Shown here: positions 42,471 to 52,633 of the stretch, piece after piece
Position numbering within the stretch: the first letter of the stretch is position 1
Layout: the number at the start of each line of letters is the position of its first letter
Assembly: GCF_900177655.1 (NCBI RefSeq)
Contig: NZ_FXWK01000001.1
Coordinates: 1,488,001-1,552,000 of the forward strand
Length of the DNA: 64,000 nucleotides
Source: Devosia lucknowensis
Lineage (GTDB): Bacteria; Pseudomonadota; Alphaproteobacteria; Rhizobiales; Devosiaceae
Reading direction: 5' to 3'
Notes under the pieces: model-generated
Databases searched by the model: none
What the model saw: the letters and a program-made list of their open reading frames with translations, nothing else
Told to the model about the DNA's origin: nothing
Made by a program: the position numbers and the translations under genes

Positions 42471-43922
42471 TTGCCGCAGACGCCGACGACCATCACCGAC
42501 GAACTGGGCATTGCCCTCACTAATCTGGCGGACAGTGCGACGGGCGTGTTCACGCCCACCTTGCGCCTCGGCGTGACCGGCCTCAGCCGCGCCGGGAAAA
42601 CCATCTTCATAACGGCGCTGGTGCATAACCTGCTGACCCAGGGCCGCCTGCCCGGCTTCGGGCCGCTCGCCGAAGGACGGTTTATCGGGGCACGCCTCGC
42701 TGACTATCCCGACGCCACCATTCCTCGCTTCGCCTACGAGCAGCATCTGGCTTCGCTGACGGCCGATCCTCCGTCCTGGCCCGAAAGCACTAGGCGGATT
42801 TCCCAGCTGCGCATCGTGCTCAGATATCAGTCGGCCAAATGGTGGTCAGGCCTGCGCGGACCGGCCACGCTCAACCTCGACATAGTCGACTATCCCGGCG
42901 AATGGCTGCTCGACCTGCCGCTTCTGGGCTTGAGCTTTGCCGAATGGAGCGCCGAAGCCCTCGAGCGCGCACGGCAGCCGGGCCATGCGAGGGAAGCCGG
43001 TGACTTCCTCGCGGCTCTCTACGGTATTGATGTCTCGCAGCACGCCAACGACCCATCGGCGGAGCGGCTCTCCTCGGCCTTTACCACCTACCTCCGGCGC
43101 AGCCGTGAACACGGCGCACTGTCGACCTTGCCACCGGGGCGGTTTCTCCTGCCGGGCGACCTCGAAGGCTCCCCCGCTCTCACGTTCGCGCCTTTGCCGC
43201 CGCCGCAGAGCGGTGCTCCGAGGGATAGTCTTTACACCGTTCTGGAAAAGCGGTTCGAAGCATACAAGGCCCAGGTCGTACGACCCTTTTTCCGCGATCA
43301 TTTCGCTCGCCTCGATCGTCAGGTCGTGCTGGTGGATACCCTGCGCGCCCTCAATACCGGTCCCGAGGCGGTCAACGATCTCGAAACTGCGCTGAGCTCC
43401 GTTCTCGCCTGTTTCCGTCAGGGCGAGGCCAATCCGCTCTTGCGGCCTTTCGTGCGCAGTATCGACCGCATTCTTTTCGCGGCCACCAAGGCCGATCACG
43501 TTCACCACACCAGTCACGACCGTCTTGAAGCGATCCTGAACCGCCTCGTCGCCAATGCCGCGAGGCGCGCCCATTTCGCCGGCGCCGAAACGCGGTCCGT
43601 CGCCATGGCCGGCATACGCGCCACCAGCGAAGGCACGATCCGCGAAGGCGGCGAAACGCTGCCGACTCTGATCGGGACCCCCATGCCGGGCGAGGTGCTG
43701 GACGACGTTTCCTACGATGGGATAACCGAAATTGCCTTGTTTCCCGGAGACTTGCCGGAACGTCCGGATTCACTGTTCAAGGATGGCAATCCGGTGGCGC
43801 TGAACTTTCTGCGCTTCACCCCGCCGCAAAAGCTCGAGCGCAACTCCGCCGGCGACGTGGTGCTGCCGCATATCCGGCTAGACCGGGCCCTTGATTACCT
43901 TATCGGAGACTGGATGGCATGA
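42471..43922 (+). CDS. YcjX-family P-loop GTPase
   Basis: A 483-residue protein of the YcjX/DUF463 family. Walker A GLSRAGKT lies at about residues 37-44, followed by FITALVHNLL and the family blocks SAKWWSGLRGPATLNLDIVDYPGEWLLDLPLL and FVRSIDRILFAATKADHVH, with a G4-like TKAD. The start is TTG with AGGGGA upstream. It overlaps the next gene by 4 bases (ATGA); the two are conserved partners. They are linked to stress and envelope functions in other bacteria, with no defined reaction. Confidence 0.92.
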   Translation: MPQTPTTITDELGIALTNLADSATGVFTPTLRLGVTGLSRAGKTIFITALVHNLLTQGRLPGFGPLAEGRFIGARLADYPDATIPRFAYEQHLASLTADPPSWPESTRRISQLRIVLRYQSAKWWSGLRGPATLNLDIVDYPGEWLLDLPLLGLSFAEWSAEALERARQPGHAREAGDFLAALYGIDVSQHANDPSAERLSSAFTTYLRRSREHGALSTLPPGRFLLPGDLEGSPALTFAPLPPPQSGAPRDSLYTVLEKRFEAYKAQVVRPFFRDHFARLDRQVVLVDTLRALNTGPEAVNDLETALSSVLACFRQGEANPLLRPFVRSIDRILFAATKADHVHHTSHDRLEAILNRLVANAARRAHFAGAETRSVAMAGIRATSEGTIREGGETLPTLIGTPMPGEVLDDVSYDGITEIALFPGDLPERPDSLFKDGNPVALNFLRFTPPQKLERNSAGDVVLPHIRLDRALDYLIGDWMA

Positions 43923-44941
43923 AGCGTCCTATCGCCCGCCCCACGGCTGCGGCAGACATATCCGCCGAGGCCACCCGTGCGCCCCGCGCTTTCACGCCCC
44001 AGCGCGCGGAAATCGTTGAAGTCGCCTTCGAGCCCGAAGCCGAACCCGTTCTCGTGGCCCCGCCACCTCGCCGCATGGGCTGGCTCGGAAAGCTTGTCTG
44101 GACCACGGGCGGCATCCTTGTTTCTGCTGGCCTGGGTCTGGCCGCAGATCGCCTGATTCGCGATCTCTTCGCCACGCAGGAATGGCTCGGATGGCTCGGC
44201 CTCGGAGTCCTCGGCGCTTTCCTCCTCGCGGTGGCAGCGCTGATTATTCGCGAAATGCTGGCTTTGCGGCGCCTCTCCGTGCTCGACGCGACGCGGGCTG
44301 ACGCAAGCCGCGCCTACCGCGACAATGACCGCAAGGGCGCGGGTGCCGTGGTCGACCATTTGCGCGTGATCTACGCAACGCGGCCCGATCTCGCTCGTGC
44401 CCGCGAGGCGGTCAACATGCACCTGCCCAACCTCTTCGACGGCAATGAAGTCATCACGCTTGCCGAGCGCCAACTGATGGCAGGCCTCGACGCCCGCGCC
44501 CGGTCCCTCACGGCAGCCTCCGCCCGACGTGTCGCACTGGTGACCGCCGTCTCACCGAGGGCGCTGATCGACGTCGCTTTCGTGATCTACGAAAGCATCC
44601 GACTGGCCGGCGCCATCGCTGCGCTCTACGGCGCGCGTCCAGGCCTCTTCGGCTTCTGGCGGCTGACCGGCTCGGTTCTGGCCCACCTAGCCGTCACCGG
44701 CGGCCTCGTGCTCACCGATGGCATCGTCGAGCAACTCGTAGGCCAGGGGCTGGCGGCAAAGCTGTCCGCACGCCTGGGGGAAGGTGTGGTCAACGGCCTC
44801 ATGACCGTGCGCGTCGGTATAGCCGCAATGCGCGTTGTCAGGCCACTGCCGTTCGAGGCCCTGCCCCAGCCGACGGTGCGCGACTTCATTCCGGAATTGG
44901 TCAAGGTGACCACCGATGCAAGCAAGACATCAGGCAGCTAG
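43919..44941 (+). CDS. YcjF-family (TIGR01620) membrane protein
   Basis: A 340-residue inner-membrane protein. An N-terminal basic/proline region of about 55 residues is followed by two transmembrane helices (GILVSAGLGLAADRLI and WLGLGVLGAFLLAVAALII), then a DUF697-like domain with LAGAIAALYGARPGLFGFWRLTGSVLAHLAVTGGLVLT. The standard YcjX partner lies directly upstream, overlapping by 4 bases. The end runs 12 bases into the convergent EAL gene. Confidence 0.92.
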   Translation: MKRPIARPTAAADISAEATRAPRAFTPQRAEIVEVAFEPEAEPVLVAPPPRRMGWLGKLVWTTGGILVSAGLGLAADRLIRDLFATQEWLGWLGLGVLGAFLLAVAALIIREMLALRRLSVLDATRADASRAYRDNDRKGAGAVVDHLRVIYATRPDLARAREAVNMHLPNLFDGNEVITLAERQLMAGLDARARSLTAASARRVALVTAVSPRALIDVAFVIYESIRLAGAIAALYGARPGLFGFWRLTGSVLAHLAVTGGLVLTDGIVEQLVGQGLAAKLSARLGEGVVNGLMTVRVGIAAMRVVRPLPFEALPQPTVRDFIPELVKVTTDASKTSGS

Positions 44942-45688
44942 TTTGAGATCGTCCCGCGCGGCAAAACCTTCAAGCTGCGGCATGGCGAAATAGTAGCCCT
45001 GGAAAAGCGTGATCCCCGCAGCCTTGAGGGTCATCAGCTCGGCTTCGGTTTCGATGCCCTCTGCCAGCACCATGATGCCCAGCTGTCGCGCAATGCCAAC
45101 GATCCCTGCGACCACGGCCTGCCGGGCGACCGAGGTGTCGATGCCACGCAGGATATCCATGTCGATCTTGATGAGGTCGGTCTGGAACTTGGCCAGAAGG
45201 CCGAGCCCCGCATAACCGGCACCGAAATCGTCGAGTGCCGTCAGAAAGCCCATGCGCTTGTATTCGGCCACTATGTTGGCGACGTGCGACACGTCGCTCA
45301 TGCGCTCGTTCTCGGTGAATTCGAACATCAGGCGGCGCGGGTTGAACTGCGTCTTGGCGGCCGCGGCCAGCGTGGCGCGAATGCAGGCGCGTGGCTCGTA
45401 GACCGCGTTGGGCATGAAGTTGATCGATAGCCGCGCCGTGGATGAGGCCGGAAGATGGGCTCCCGCCAACTCGATCGCCTTGACCCGGCAGGCCTGGTCG
45501 AAAATATAGCGGTTGGCCTCGGTTACCGCCGAGAGAATGGTATGGGCGCCGGCTCCGTCCACACCCCTGACCAGGGCCTCGTAGCCCCAAATTTCACCTG
45601 CAGCGACATCGACGATGGGATGAAAGGCCATGGTGAAGGGAACAGGAAAGTCTTCGCCATCGCGGCAGCCTTGGCAGGACGTGGCCAT
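44930..45688 (-). CDS. Stand-alone EAL-domain c-di-GMP phosphodiesterase
   Basis: A 252-residue protein that is just an EAL domain plus a short N-terminus with CxxC (SCQGC). The signature residues for hydrolysis of c-di-GMP to pGpG appear intact: YEALVRG, the Asn in LSINFMP, Glu in FEFTENE, the DD pair in ALDDFGAGYAGL, Lys in IKIDMDI, Glu in LAEGIETE and Gln in FQGYYF. No GGDEF or sensor domain is fused. It could tune motility/biofilm choice given the flagellar and curli genes nearby. Convergent with the ycjF-like gene. Confidence 0.92.
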   Translation of the reverse strand: MATSCQGCRDGEDFPVPFTMAFHPIVDVAAGEIWGYEALVRGVDGAGAHTILSAVTEANRYIFDQACRVKAIELAGAHLPASSTARLSINFMPNAVYEPRACIRATLAAAAKTQFNPRRLMFEFTENERMSDVSHVANIVAEYKRMGFLTALDDFGAGYAGLGLLAKFQTDLIKIDMDILRGIDTSVARQAVVAGIVGIARQLGIMVLAEGIETEAELMTLKAAGITLFQGYYFAMPQLEGFAARDDLKLAA

Positions 45689-45844
45689 AATTAACCTATG
45701 TTATAATGAGGACTACAGTATTTCCTCATCATCACCGATAGGTCTTAAGGCATACACAAAGTCTCACCTGCACAGCACCGTTTTACGGCTCTCTGATCAA
45801 GTCCGAGGGCGGCAACTGGATGTTTGAATTCGTCTATTGAAGGA

Positions 45845-46168
45845 CTAAAAATCCTTGGCGGCGCTCGGCGCCAGTGTGAGCGTCAGGCCGTCGAGCGCAT
45901 CGGAACAGAGGATCTGGCACGAGAGCCGCGAGTTGCTCTTCACGTCGCCGACGCTATCGAGCATGTCCTCTTCTTCGTCGCTGGGCGCACCCACGGCATC
46001 CATCCATGCCGGATCCACATAGACGTGGCAGGTGGCGCAGGAGCATGCCCCGCCGCATTCGGCCTTGATGTTGAGGCCCCAGTCCCGAATGACCTCCATG
46101 ACGCGCCAGCCCTCGAGCCCTTCGAGCTCGTGCACATCGCCTGCCTGGTCGGTAACGGTGATCTTCAT
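45845..46168 (-). CDS. [2Fe-2S] ferredoxin, adrenodoxin type (copy 1)
   Basis: A 107-residue electron carrier. The cluster ligands are in ECGGACSCATCHVYVDP (C-x5-C-x2-C), with the fourth Cys in RLSCQIL. EEEDMLDSVGDVKSNSRLSCQ is typical of the vertebrate/adrenodoxin-type and rhizobial FdxB-like family. It shares this pattern with a second ferredoxin at 52291. The region between it and the NADP reductase gene upstream holds a palindromic repeat. Confidence 0.93.
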   Translation of the reverse strand: MKITVTDQAGDVHELEGLEGWRVMEVIRDWGLNIKAECGGACSCATCHVYVDPAWMDAVGAPSDEEEDMLDSVGDVKSNSRLSCQILCSDALDGLTLTLAPSAAKDF

Positions 46169-46248
46169 GGGGCGCTCCTCAACAGCGCGATGGGGATAGC
46201 GGGTTGGTGGGCGACCCGCAAGGGCAGTTTGCCTCCACCTGCACCGCC

Positions 46249-46316
46249 GTCATCCCGGCGAAGGCCGGGATCCATTTCGCCAACTTAGCATGGACCCCGG
46301 CCTTCGCCGGGGTGAC
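46249..46316. repeat. REP-like imperfect inverted repeat
   Basis: Arms of 26 bases at 46249-46274 and 46291-46316 are reverse complements with two mismatches, around CCCGGCGAAGGCCGGG and CCCCGGCCTTCGCCGGGG, separated by 16 bases. Each arm is itself a hairpin. This resembles dispersed palindromic repeats common between genes in several alphaproteobacteria. No other copy is seen in the window. Confidence 0.75.
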
Positions 46317-46341
46317 AATGTGGGTGTGGAAGCGCAGGCCC

Positions 46342-47370
<1,029 letters not shown>

Positions 47371-47511
47371 TCAAGTCCATTCGAACCCGCAGCCGGCTGG
47401 CCACGGAATTGGTCCCATCGGGGCGCCTGCCCCGCTCTGCTGTATGGGAACCGCCGCTGTCACCAGCGGCCCCGGCTCTCGCCTAAAGGCGACTAATCCG
47501 CTCCACTTATA

Positions 47512-48786
47512 TCAGGAGACGCGGCGAAGAAAGGGCCGCGTGCCCAGTGGAATCTCCGTGAGGCCGACCGGCTGGTAGAACAGCGTCATTTCCGGCAGGC
47601 GGTTCTCGATCAGGGCTTCGCGGGTCGGCTCATGCGTCACCACCAGCGCGTTGAAGCCGCAGCGGCGCATATGCGGAATCTGATCCTGCAAGACATCGCC
47701 TACAGCCCTGATTTCGCCTGCATATTTGAAGCGCTCGACCAGCAGGCGCGCAGTCGAATAGCCACGACCATCCGAAAACGACGGGAACTTGATCGCCACC
47801 GATGCGAAGCGCGACAGGTCGGCTTCCGCCTCTTCGATTTTGTCGCCCGGCACGATCAGCAGCCCCAGCGGATGCGGATTGGCGAGGAACGCCGCGCGGT
47901 TGGCGAGGAAGACCGGCAGCGGCACATGCACATATCGGGCTTCGGAGGCGTCTGCACCCTCTTCCCACTCCTTGAATGGATCGGCGATAAAGGCGCCGTC
48001 TTTCCAGAGCGTGTGGCGATTTGCGGCTTTCATCGGATTGGCGATCGCTCCACTGAAGTCATAATGGATGCCGCATTCCTTCTTGTTGAGGCCGCGCCAC
48101 CGTCCGGCACGCGGATCTTCACCCTCGGCAACGATCGAGGTGCAGGGCGCGCAACCAATGGATTTGTAGCCTTTGGCATAGAGCGGGTGCTCGGGCAAGT
48201 TGTGCGCCTGCCTGTAGGCCACCACATCGGCATCCGAAAAATAGGCCAGCGGGTTGACCTTGATCCGGTCGTCGCTGGTCAGTTCGAAATGCGGCAGCAC
48301 GCCGCGCTCTGTAGTCTGGTAGCGCTTGCGCCCCGTAACCCAGCCGCCATACTGCTCTGTGATCGGCTCCAGCGGCTCGGTCTTGCGGATATGGCAGCAC
48401 GAGTCAGGGTCGGTTTCCCACAGATTGCCCTCGGGGTCGAACCGCTTCACGTCATCCGGATTGGGGTGGATGGCATGCACGTTGACCAGCCCGAACTGCC
48501 GCTTCAGCGTCTCGACATAGTCGAGTGTCCCGCGGAAATGCTTGCCCGTCTCGAGGAAGTAGACCGGCATGGACGGATCGACCTGGGCCACCATATGCAG
48601 CAGCACGGCAGAGTCGGCACCGAAAGACGAAACGATGGCGAGATCGCCAGGCAGAACATCGCTCACGGCGTAGCGGAGCACACCCAGCGCGTCCATTTCG
48701 TCGAACATGCCGTTGAGCGCCAGGATTCCCAGCGCCTTGAGCTTGTCATGCGCCGCCTGAGCGGGTGCAAGTTTAGGCAGTCCCAT
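47512..48786 (-). CDS. cysH: CysH (APS/PAPS reductase) fused to a DUF934 domain
   Basis: A 424-residue protein. Residues 1 to about 250 are a PAPS-reductase-fold enzyme: VSSFGADSAVLLHMVAQ, then DSCCHIRKTEPL, GCAPCTSIVAEGEDPRAGRW and the catalytic KKECGIHYDF. The CC...CxxC set indicates a [4Fe-4S] cluster, as in adenylyl-sulfate reductases. The last 150 residues (VPLPVFLANRAAFLAN through FNALVVTHEPTREALIENRLPEMTLFYQP) match DUF934, normally a separate gene beside cysH. ATG 48786 has a strong AAGGAGG; the frame open upstream overlaps cysI and is not used. It overlaps the cysI 3' end by 14 bases. Confidence 0.92.
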   Translation of the reverse strand: MGLPKLAPAQAAHDKLKALGILALNGMFDEMDALGVLRYAVSDVLPGDLAIVSSFGADSAVLLHMVAQVDPSMPVYFLETGKHFRGTLDYVETLKRQFGLVNVHAIHPNPDDVKRFDPEGNLWETDPDSCCHIRKTEPLEPITEQYGGWVTGRKRYQTTERGVLPHFELTSDDRIKVNPLAYFSDADVVAYRQAHNLPEHPLYAKGYKSIGCAPCTSIVAEGEDPRAGRWRGLNKKECGIHYDFSGAIANPMKAANRHTLWKDGAFIADPFKEWEEGADASEARYVHVPLPVFLANRAAFLANPHPLGLLIVPGDKIEEAEADLSRFASVAIKFPSFSDGRGYSTARLLVERFKYAGEIRAVGDVLQDQIPHMRRCGFNALVVTHEPTREALIENRLPEMTLFYQPVGLTEIPLGTRPFLRRVS

Positions 48787-50431
48787 AGAGGGCCTCCTTG
48801 AACGGAGCTTCACCCAGCCGGCGGTAGGTGGCGAGGAAGGTTTCGGCCTCGCTCTCACGCTGGGCGATGTAGAAATCGACGAGCTTCTCGATGGCGCCGG
48901 GAACCTGGTCGGCCTCAAAACCGGGCCCGATGATCTTGCCGACCGAAGCATGCTCGGTAGCGTCGCCGCCCAGGGTGATCTGATAGAGCTCGCCGCCCTT
49001 CTTCTCGACGCCCAGGATGCCGATATGCCCCACATGGTGGTGCCCACAGGCGTTGATACAACCGGAAATCTTGATCTTGAGATCGCCGATATCTTTCTGT
49101 CGCTCCGGAGAGGCGAAAGTGTGCGAGATTTCCTGCGCGATCGGGATCGAGCGGGCATTGGCCAGAGCGCAGAAATCGAGGCCCGGGCAGCAGATCATGT
49201 CGGTGATGAGGTTGTTGTTGCCCTCAGCCAGGCCATTGGCGACCAGCACGTCATAGACGGCGCGCAGGTCCCGGACCGCCACATGCGGCAGGACGAGGTT
49301 CTGCTCGTGGGTGACGCGCAGCTCGTCGTAGGAATACCGCTGCGCCAGGTCAGCCACGACGTCGATCTGGGTATCGGTGGCATCGCCCGGCGCGCCGCCG
49401 ACGGGCTTGAGCGAAATCGTCACCGAAGCATAACCGGGCTGCTTGTGCGGATGGAGGTTGTTGTCGAGCCAGCGACCATAGGCGGGGTCGATGATCGACT
49501 GATAGGCGACATCCACGCTATCCGCGCCGCGATCGGCAAAATCGGGCGGCGCGAAGTAGGCGGTGATGCGGTCGATCTCGTCCTGCGGCAGGGTCAGTAC
49601 GCCACCGCGCACTTCGGCGAACTCGGCCTCTACCTGCCCCTTGATGCTTTCGAGACCCTCCTCGTGCACCAGGATCTTGATGCGCGCCTTGTACTTGTTG
49701 TCGCGGCGGCCATAGCGGTTGTAGACCCGCATGATGCTTTCCAGATAGGCCAGCAGATGCGCGTTGGGCACGAAGCTGTTGATCAGCTTGGCGATCATCG
49801 GCGTACGACCCAGGCCTCCACCGACCCAGACTTCCCAGCCGATTTCGCCGGCGGCATTCACCGCCGCCTGCAGACCGATATCGTGAAAGCGGATCGCAGC
49901 CCGGTCATTGGGCGAACCGGTCATGGCGATCTTGAATTTGCGCGGCAGGTACGAGAATTCCGGATGCAGGCTCGACCACTGACGGATGATCTCGGCCACC
50001 GGCCGCGGGTCGATGATCTCGTCGGCGGCAGCGCCGGCGAACTGGTCGGTCGTGACATTGCGGATGCAATTGCCCGAGGTCTGGATGGCGTGCATTTCGA
50101 CGCTGGCCAGTTCCTCGAGGATCACGGGTATATCCTTGAGCTTGGGCCAGTTGAACTGGATGTTCTGCCGCGTCGTGAAGTGGCCATAGCCGCGGTCATA
50201 GGTGCGCGCGATATGGGCCAGCTTGTGCATCTGGCGTGAACTCATCGTGCCGTACGGCACAGCAACGCGCAGCATATAGGCATGCAGCTGCAGATAGAGA
50301 CCGTTCATCAGCCGCAGTGGCCGGAACTGGTCTTCGGAAAGCTCGCCCGAAAGGCGACGCTTCACCTGGTCCGCGAATTGCGCCGTGCGACCCGCCACGA
50401 AAGCGGCGTCGAATTCGTCATATCGATACAT
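48773..50431 (-). CDS. cysI: Siroheme/[4Fe-4S] sulfite reductase hemoprotein
   Basis: A 552-residue single-subunit nitrite/sulfite reductase reducing sulfite to sulfide. Two ferredoxin-like and two catalytic half-domains are present; the cluster/siroheme cysteines lie in CCPGLDFCALANARS and GCINACGHHHVG. Early blocks YGTMSSRQMHKLAHIARTYDRGYGHFTTRQNIQFNWP are typical. No CysJ flavoprotein is present, so a ferredoxin is the likely electron donor. ATG 50431 is preferred, with a GTG four codons upstream as the alternative. It overlaps the DUF2849 gene. Confidence 0.92.
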   Translation of the reverse strand: MYRYDEFDAAFVAGRTAQFADQVKRRLSGELSEDQFRPLRLMNGLYLQLHAYMLRVAVPYGTMSSRQMHKLAHIARTYDRGYGHFTTRQNIQFNWPKLKDIPVILEELASVEMHAIQTSGNCIRNVTTDQFAGAAADEIIDPRPVAEIIRQWSSLHPEFSYLPRKFKIAMTGSPNDRAAIRFHDIGLQAAVNAAGEIGWEVWVGGGLGRTPMIAKLINSFVPNAHLLAYLESIMRVYNRYGRRDNKYKARIKILVHEEGLESIKGQVEAEFAEVRGGVLTLPQDEIDRITAYFAPPDFADRGADSVDVAYQSIIDPAYGRWLDNNLHPHKQPGYASVTISLKPVGGAPGDATDTQIDVVADLAQRYSYDELRVTHEQNLVLPHVAVRDLRAVYDVLVANGLAEGNNNLITDMICCPGLDFCALANARSIPIAQEISHTFASPERQKDIGDLKIKISGCINACGHHHVGHIGILGVEKKGGELYQITLGGDATEHASVGKIIGPGFEADQVPGAIEKLVDFYIAQRESEAETFLATYRRLGEAPFKEALYGTA

Positions 50432-50741
50432 GCCCGTCTTCACCTAAGTGCTGGCGATCATACGCCTGCCCGTTGAGAGAGAGGGGAGCGGTGGGGCCCG
50501 CCGCCCTGATACGTTCGCGCAGGCGCTTGGGGACGATCTGGCCGTCCACCTGCTCGATTTCTTCGATTTCGAGGCTGATCACCCGGCCGGTCGCCTTGGT
50601 GGCGGCCAGCGCGGCATCGCGCTCGGCTGCGGCTTCCTTTGGGAAAATGCGCGCCGCCTGCAGGTCCTCGACCCAGTTGCCGTTCCCGGCCAGATAGACC
50701 GTGGCGCCCGATGTCAGTTCGTTGCCGGTAAGGATTTCCAT
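50418..50741 (-). CDS. DUF2849-family protein
   Basis: A 107-residue protein always found with sulfite reductase and siroheme synthase genes in alphaproteobacteria. The start GNELTSGATVYLAGNGNWVEDLQAARIFP is the family signature. The function is unknown. It lies between cysG (3 bases away) and cysI (overlapping). Confidence 0.9.
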   Translation of the reverse strand: MEILTGNELTSGATVYLAGNGNWVEDLQAARIFPKEAAAERDAALAATKATGRVISLEIEEIEQVDGQIVPKRLRERIRAAGPTAPLSLNGQAYDRQHLGEDGHVSI

Positions 50742-50743
50742 CG

Positions 50744-52114
50744 CTAAGCCACCTTGAAAGAGTTTGCGGCGGCGCTCGCCGCTTCGGACCAGTCGCCGTG
50801 CGCCACGGCCCGTCCGACGAGGATGACCGCAGGGCCATCCACGAAATCCACGGCGCCATCGGCCAGTCCGCCCAACGTCCCGGCGTAGGATGTGCTGTCC
50901 GATCGCCCGGCATTGACGACGATGCCAACGGGCAGGTCAGGCGCCGCACCATGCGCGATGAGCCGCCGCGCGGTATCGGCCGCAATCGCCTTGCCCATAT
51001 AGAGCGCCACCGTCAGGCCGGACTGCGCCAATGCGGCCCAGTGGCTGAGGTCGCCGTCGTCCGCCCCATGGGCCGTGGCGACCACGAAGCCGGTCGAGAC
51101 CTGCCGCAGCGTCACGGGCGTCGCCGTGTCGGCGGCGGCGGCAAGCGCCGCGCTCACCCCCGGCACGATCTCGTAGGCAATGCCGGCCTTGCGCAGCGCT
51201 GCGATTTCCTCGCCTGCCCGGCCAAAAATCATTGGATCGCCCGACTTGAGCCGCGCTACCCGCTTGCCCTCTCCCGCCAGCCGGACGATCAGGGTATTGA
51301 TCTGAGCCTGGCTGAAGGAGTGATGGCCGCGCGCCTTGCCCACGCAGATCTGCTCGGCATCGCGGCGACCCATTTCGACCACGGCCGAAGGCACCAGTTG
51401 GTCATGCACGATGACATCGGCTTGCTGCAGCAGGCGTTGCGCCCTCAGCGTGAGCAGGTCCTCGGCGCCGGGACCGGCCCCGATCAGCCAGACCACGCCC
51501 TGGCGCGAACCCACGGCCACATGCTGGTCGAGCAGAGCCTCGGCCGCATCCCGATCCATGCCGGGGCGGGTCACGAGGTCCTCGTAATAGCGACGGCGGG
51601 CGGCGCCGTCGTGAATCAGGCTTTCAACCCGATGACGCAAGCCACCGGCAAGACTAGCGATTTTCCCGATTCCCGGCGCCAGCAGCGCTTCGATCTGAGC
51701 GCGCACGAGCCGGGCCAGCACCGGCGCATCGCCTTCGGTGGAAATGGCAACCGTCAGCGGCGCACGCTCAACGATGGACGGCGTGTAGAAATCGCACTCC
51801 GCCGGCACATCGACGACATTGAGTGGAATACCCAGCCGCCGGGCTTCGCGCTTTGCCAGTTCGGCATCGTCGCTTTCCTCGGCAACGAACACCAGCGCTG
51901 CGCCAACGATGTCGTCGACGTTCAGGCCGCGCTGATGAACGCTGACTGGAAATGCGGAAAAATCGGCTTCGATCTGTCGGGAATAAATCTCTATCGAAGC
52001 AGTAGTCTTAGAAACCAACCGGACTTTGTTCAGGGCTTCGTCGGCGCCGCCGACGATGATGATCCGTTTGCCCTTGACCTTGAAACTCAACGGGAAAGTG
52101 TTGAGGGAGCCCAT
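50744..52114 (-). CDS. cysG: Siroheme synthase CysG
   Basis: A 456-residue trifunctional enzyme making siroheme for CysI. The N-terminal precorrin-2 dehydrogenase/ferrochelatase domain shows IIIVGGADEALNKVRL and VVDVPAECDFYTPSIVERAPLTVAISTEG. The C-terminal uroporphyrinogen III methyltransferase shows VWLIGAGPGAEDLLTLRAQRLLQQADVIVHD, KARGHHSFSQAQIN, RLKSGDPMIFGRAGEE and VPGVSAALAAAA. It is the first gene of cysG-DUF2849-cysI-cysH/DUF934. The 176-bp gap upstream contains an AT-rich stretch that may hold the operon promoter. Confidence 0.95.
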   Translation of the reverse strand: MGSLNTFPLSFKVKGKRIIIVGGADEALNKVRLVSKTTASIEIYSRQIEADFSAFPVSVHQRGLNVDDIVGAALVFVAEESDDAELAKREARRLGIPLNVVDVPAECDFYTPSIVERAPLTVAISTEGDAPVLARLVRAQIEALLAPGIGKIASLAGGLRHRVESLIHDGAARRRYYEDLVTRPGMDRDAAEALLDQHVAVGSRQGVVWLIGAGPGAEDLLTLRAQRLLQQADVIVHDQLVPSAVVEMGRRDAEQICVGKARGHHSFSQAQINTLIVRLAGEGKRVARLKSGDPMIFGRAGEEIAALRKAGIAYEIVPGVSAALAAAADTATPVTLRQVSTGFVVATAHGADDGDLSHWAALAQSGLTVALYMGKAIAADTARRLIAHGAAPDLPVGIVVNAGRSDSTSYAGTLGGLADGAVDFVDGPAVILVGRAVAHGDWSEAASAAANSFKVA

Positions 52115-52290
52115 AATCGTCCTGTTCGAAAGATGCCGGAAAATACGCCGAACCGGGCACCCGCAACAAGGCGTTGGAATTCAATAGCTTTTATATTTCC
52201 CTGCGCGTCACGCCGATGGAAAGGCACGATGGCGTTTGCGCCCGCGCCGCCAAATGAATCTTCGGCGGCCGCAGCCGGAGAAAATTTTGC

Positions 52291-52611
52291 TCAGCCCTGC
52301 CGGCTGGGCACATGCACCACCAGGCCGTCCAGAGCATCCCGCACCTTGATCTGGCAGCTCAGACGGCTCGAATCTTTCACGTCGAACGCAAAATCCAGCA
52401 TGTCCTCTTCCATCGACGAGGGGCCACCGACCGTCTCGCGCCAGGCATCGTCGATATAGACATGGCAAGTCGCACAGGTGCAGGCGCCACCGCACTCCGC
52501 CACGATGCCCGGTACCGCGTTCATGATGGCCGTTTCCATCACCGTCGCGCCATTCTCCGCTTCGGTATCGATGCGTTCGCCATGCGTGGTGACATACGTG
52601 ATCTTGGTCAT
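52291..52611 (-). CDS. [2Fe-2S] ferredoxin, adrenodoxin type (copy 2)
   Basis: A 106-residue electron carrier with ligands in [17 protein letters not shown] and RLSCQIK. It is a paralogue of the ferredoxin at 45845 (similar length and the same motif order) and lies just upstream of the cysG operon. It may be the donor to CysI, or serve P450 or Fe-S assembly systems elsewhere. Confidence 0.93.
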   Translation of the reverse strand: MTKITYVTTHGERIDTEAENGATVMETAIMNAVPGIVAECGGACTCATCHVYIDDAWRETVGGPSSMEEDMLDFAFDVKDSSRLSCQIKVRDALDGLVVHVPSRQG

Positions 52612-52633
52612 GTTGGGCCTGTTTCAGTGCGGA

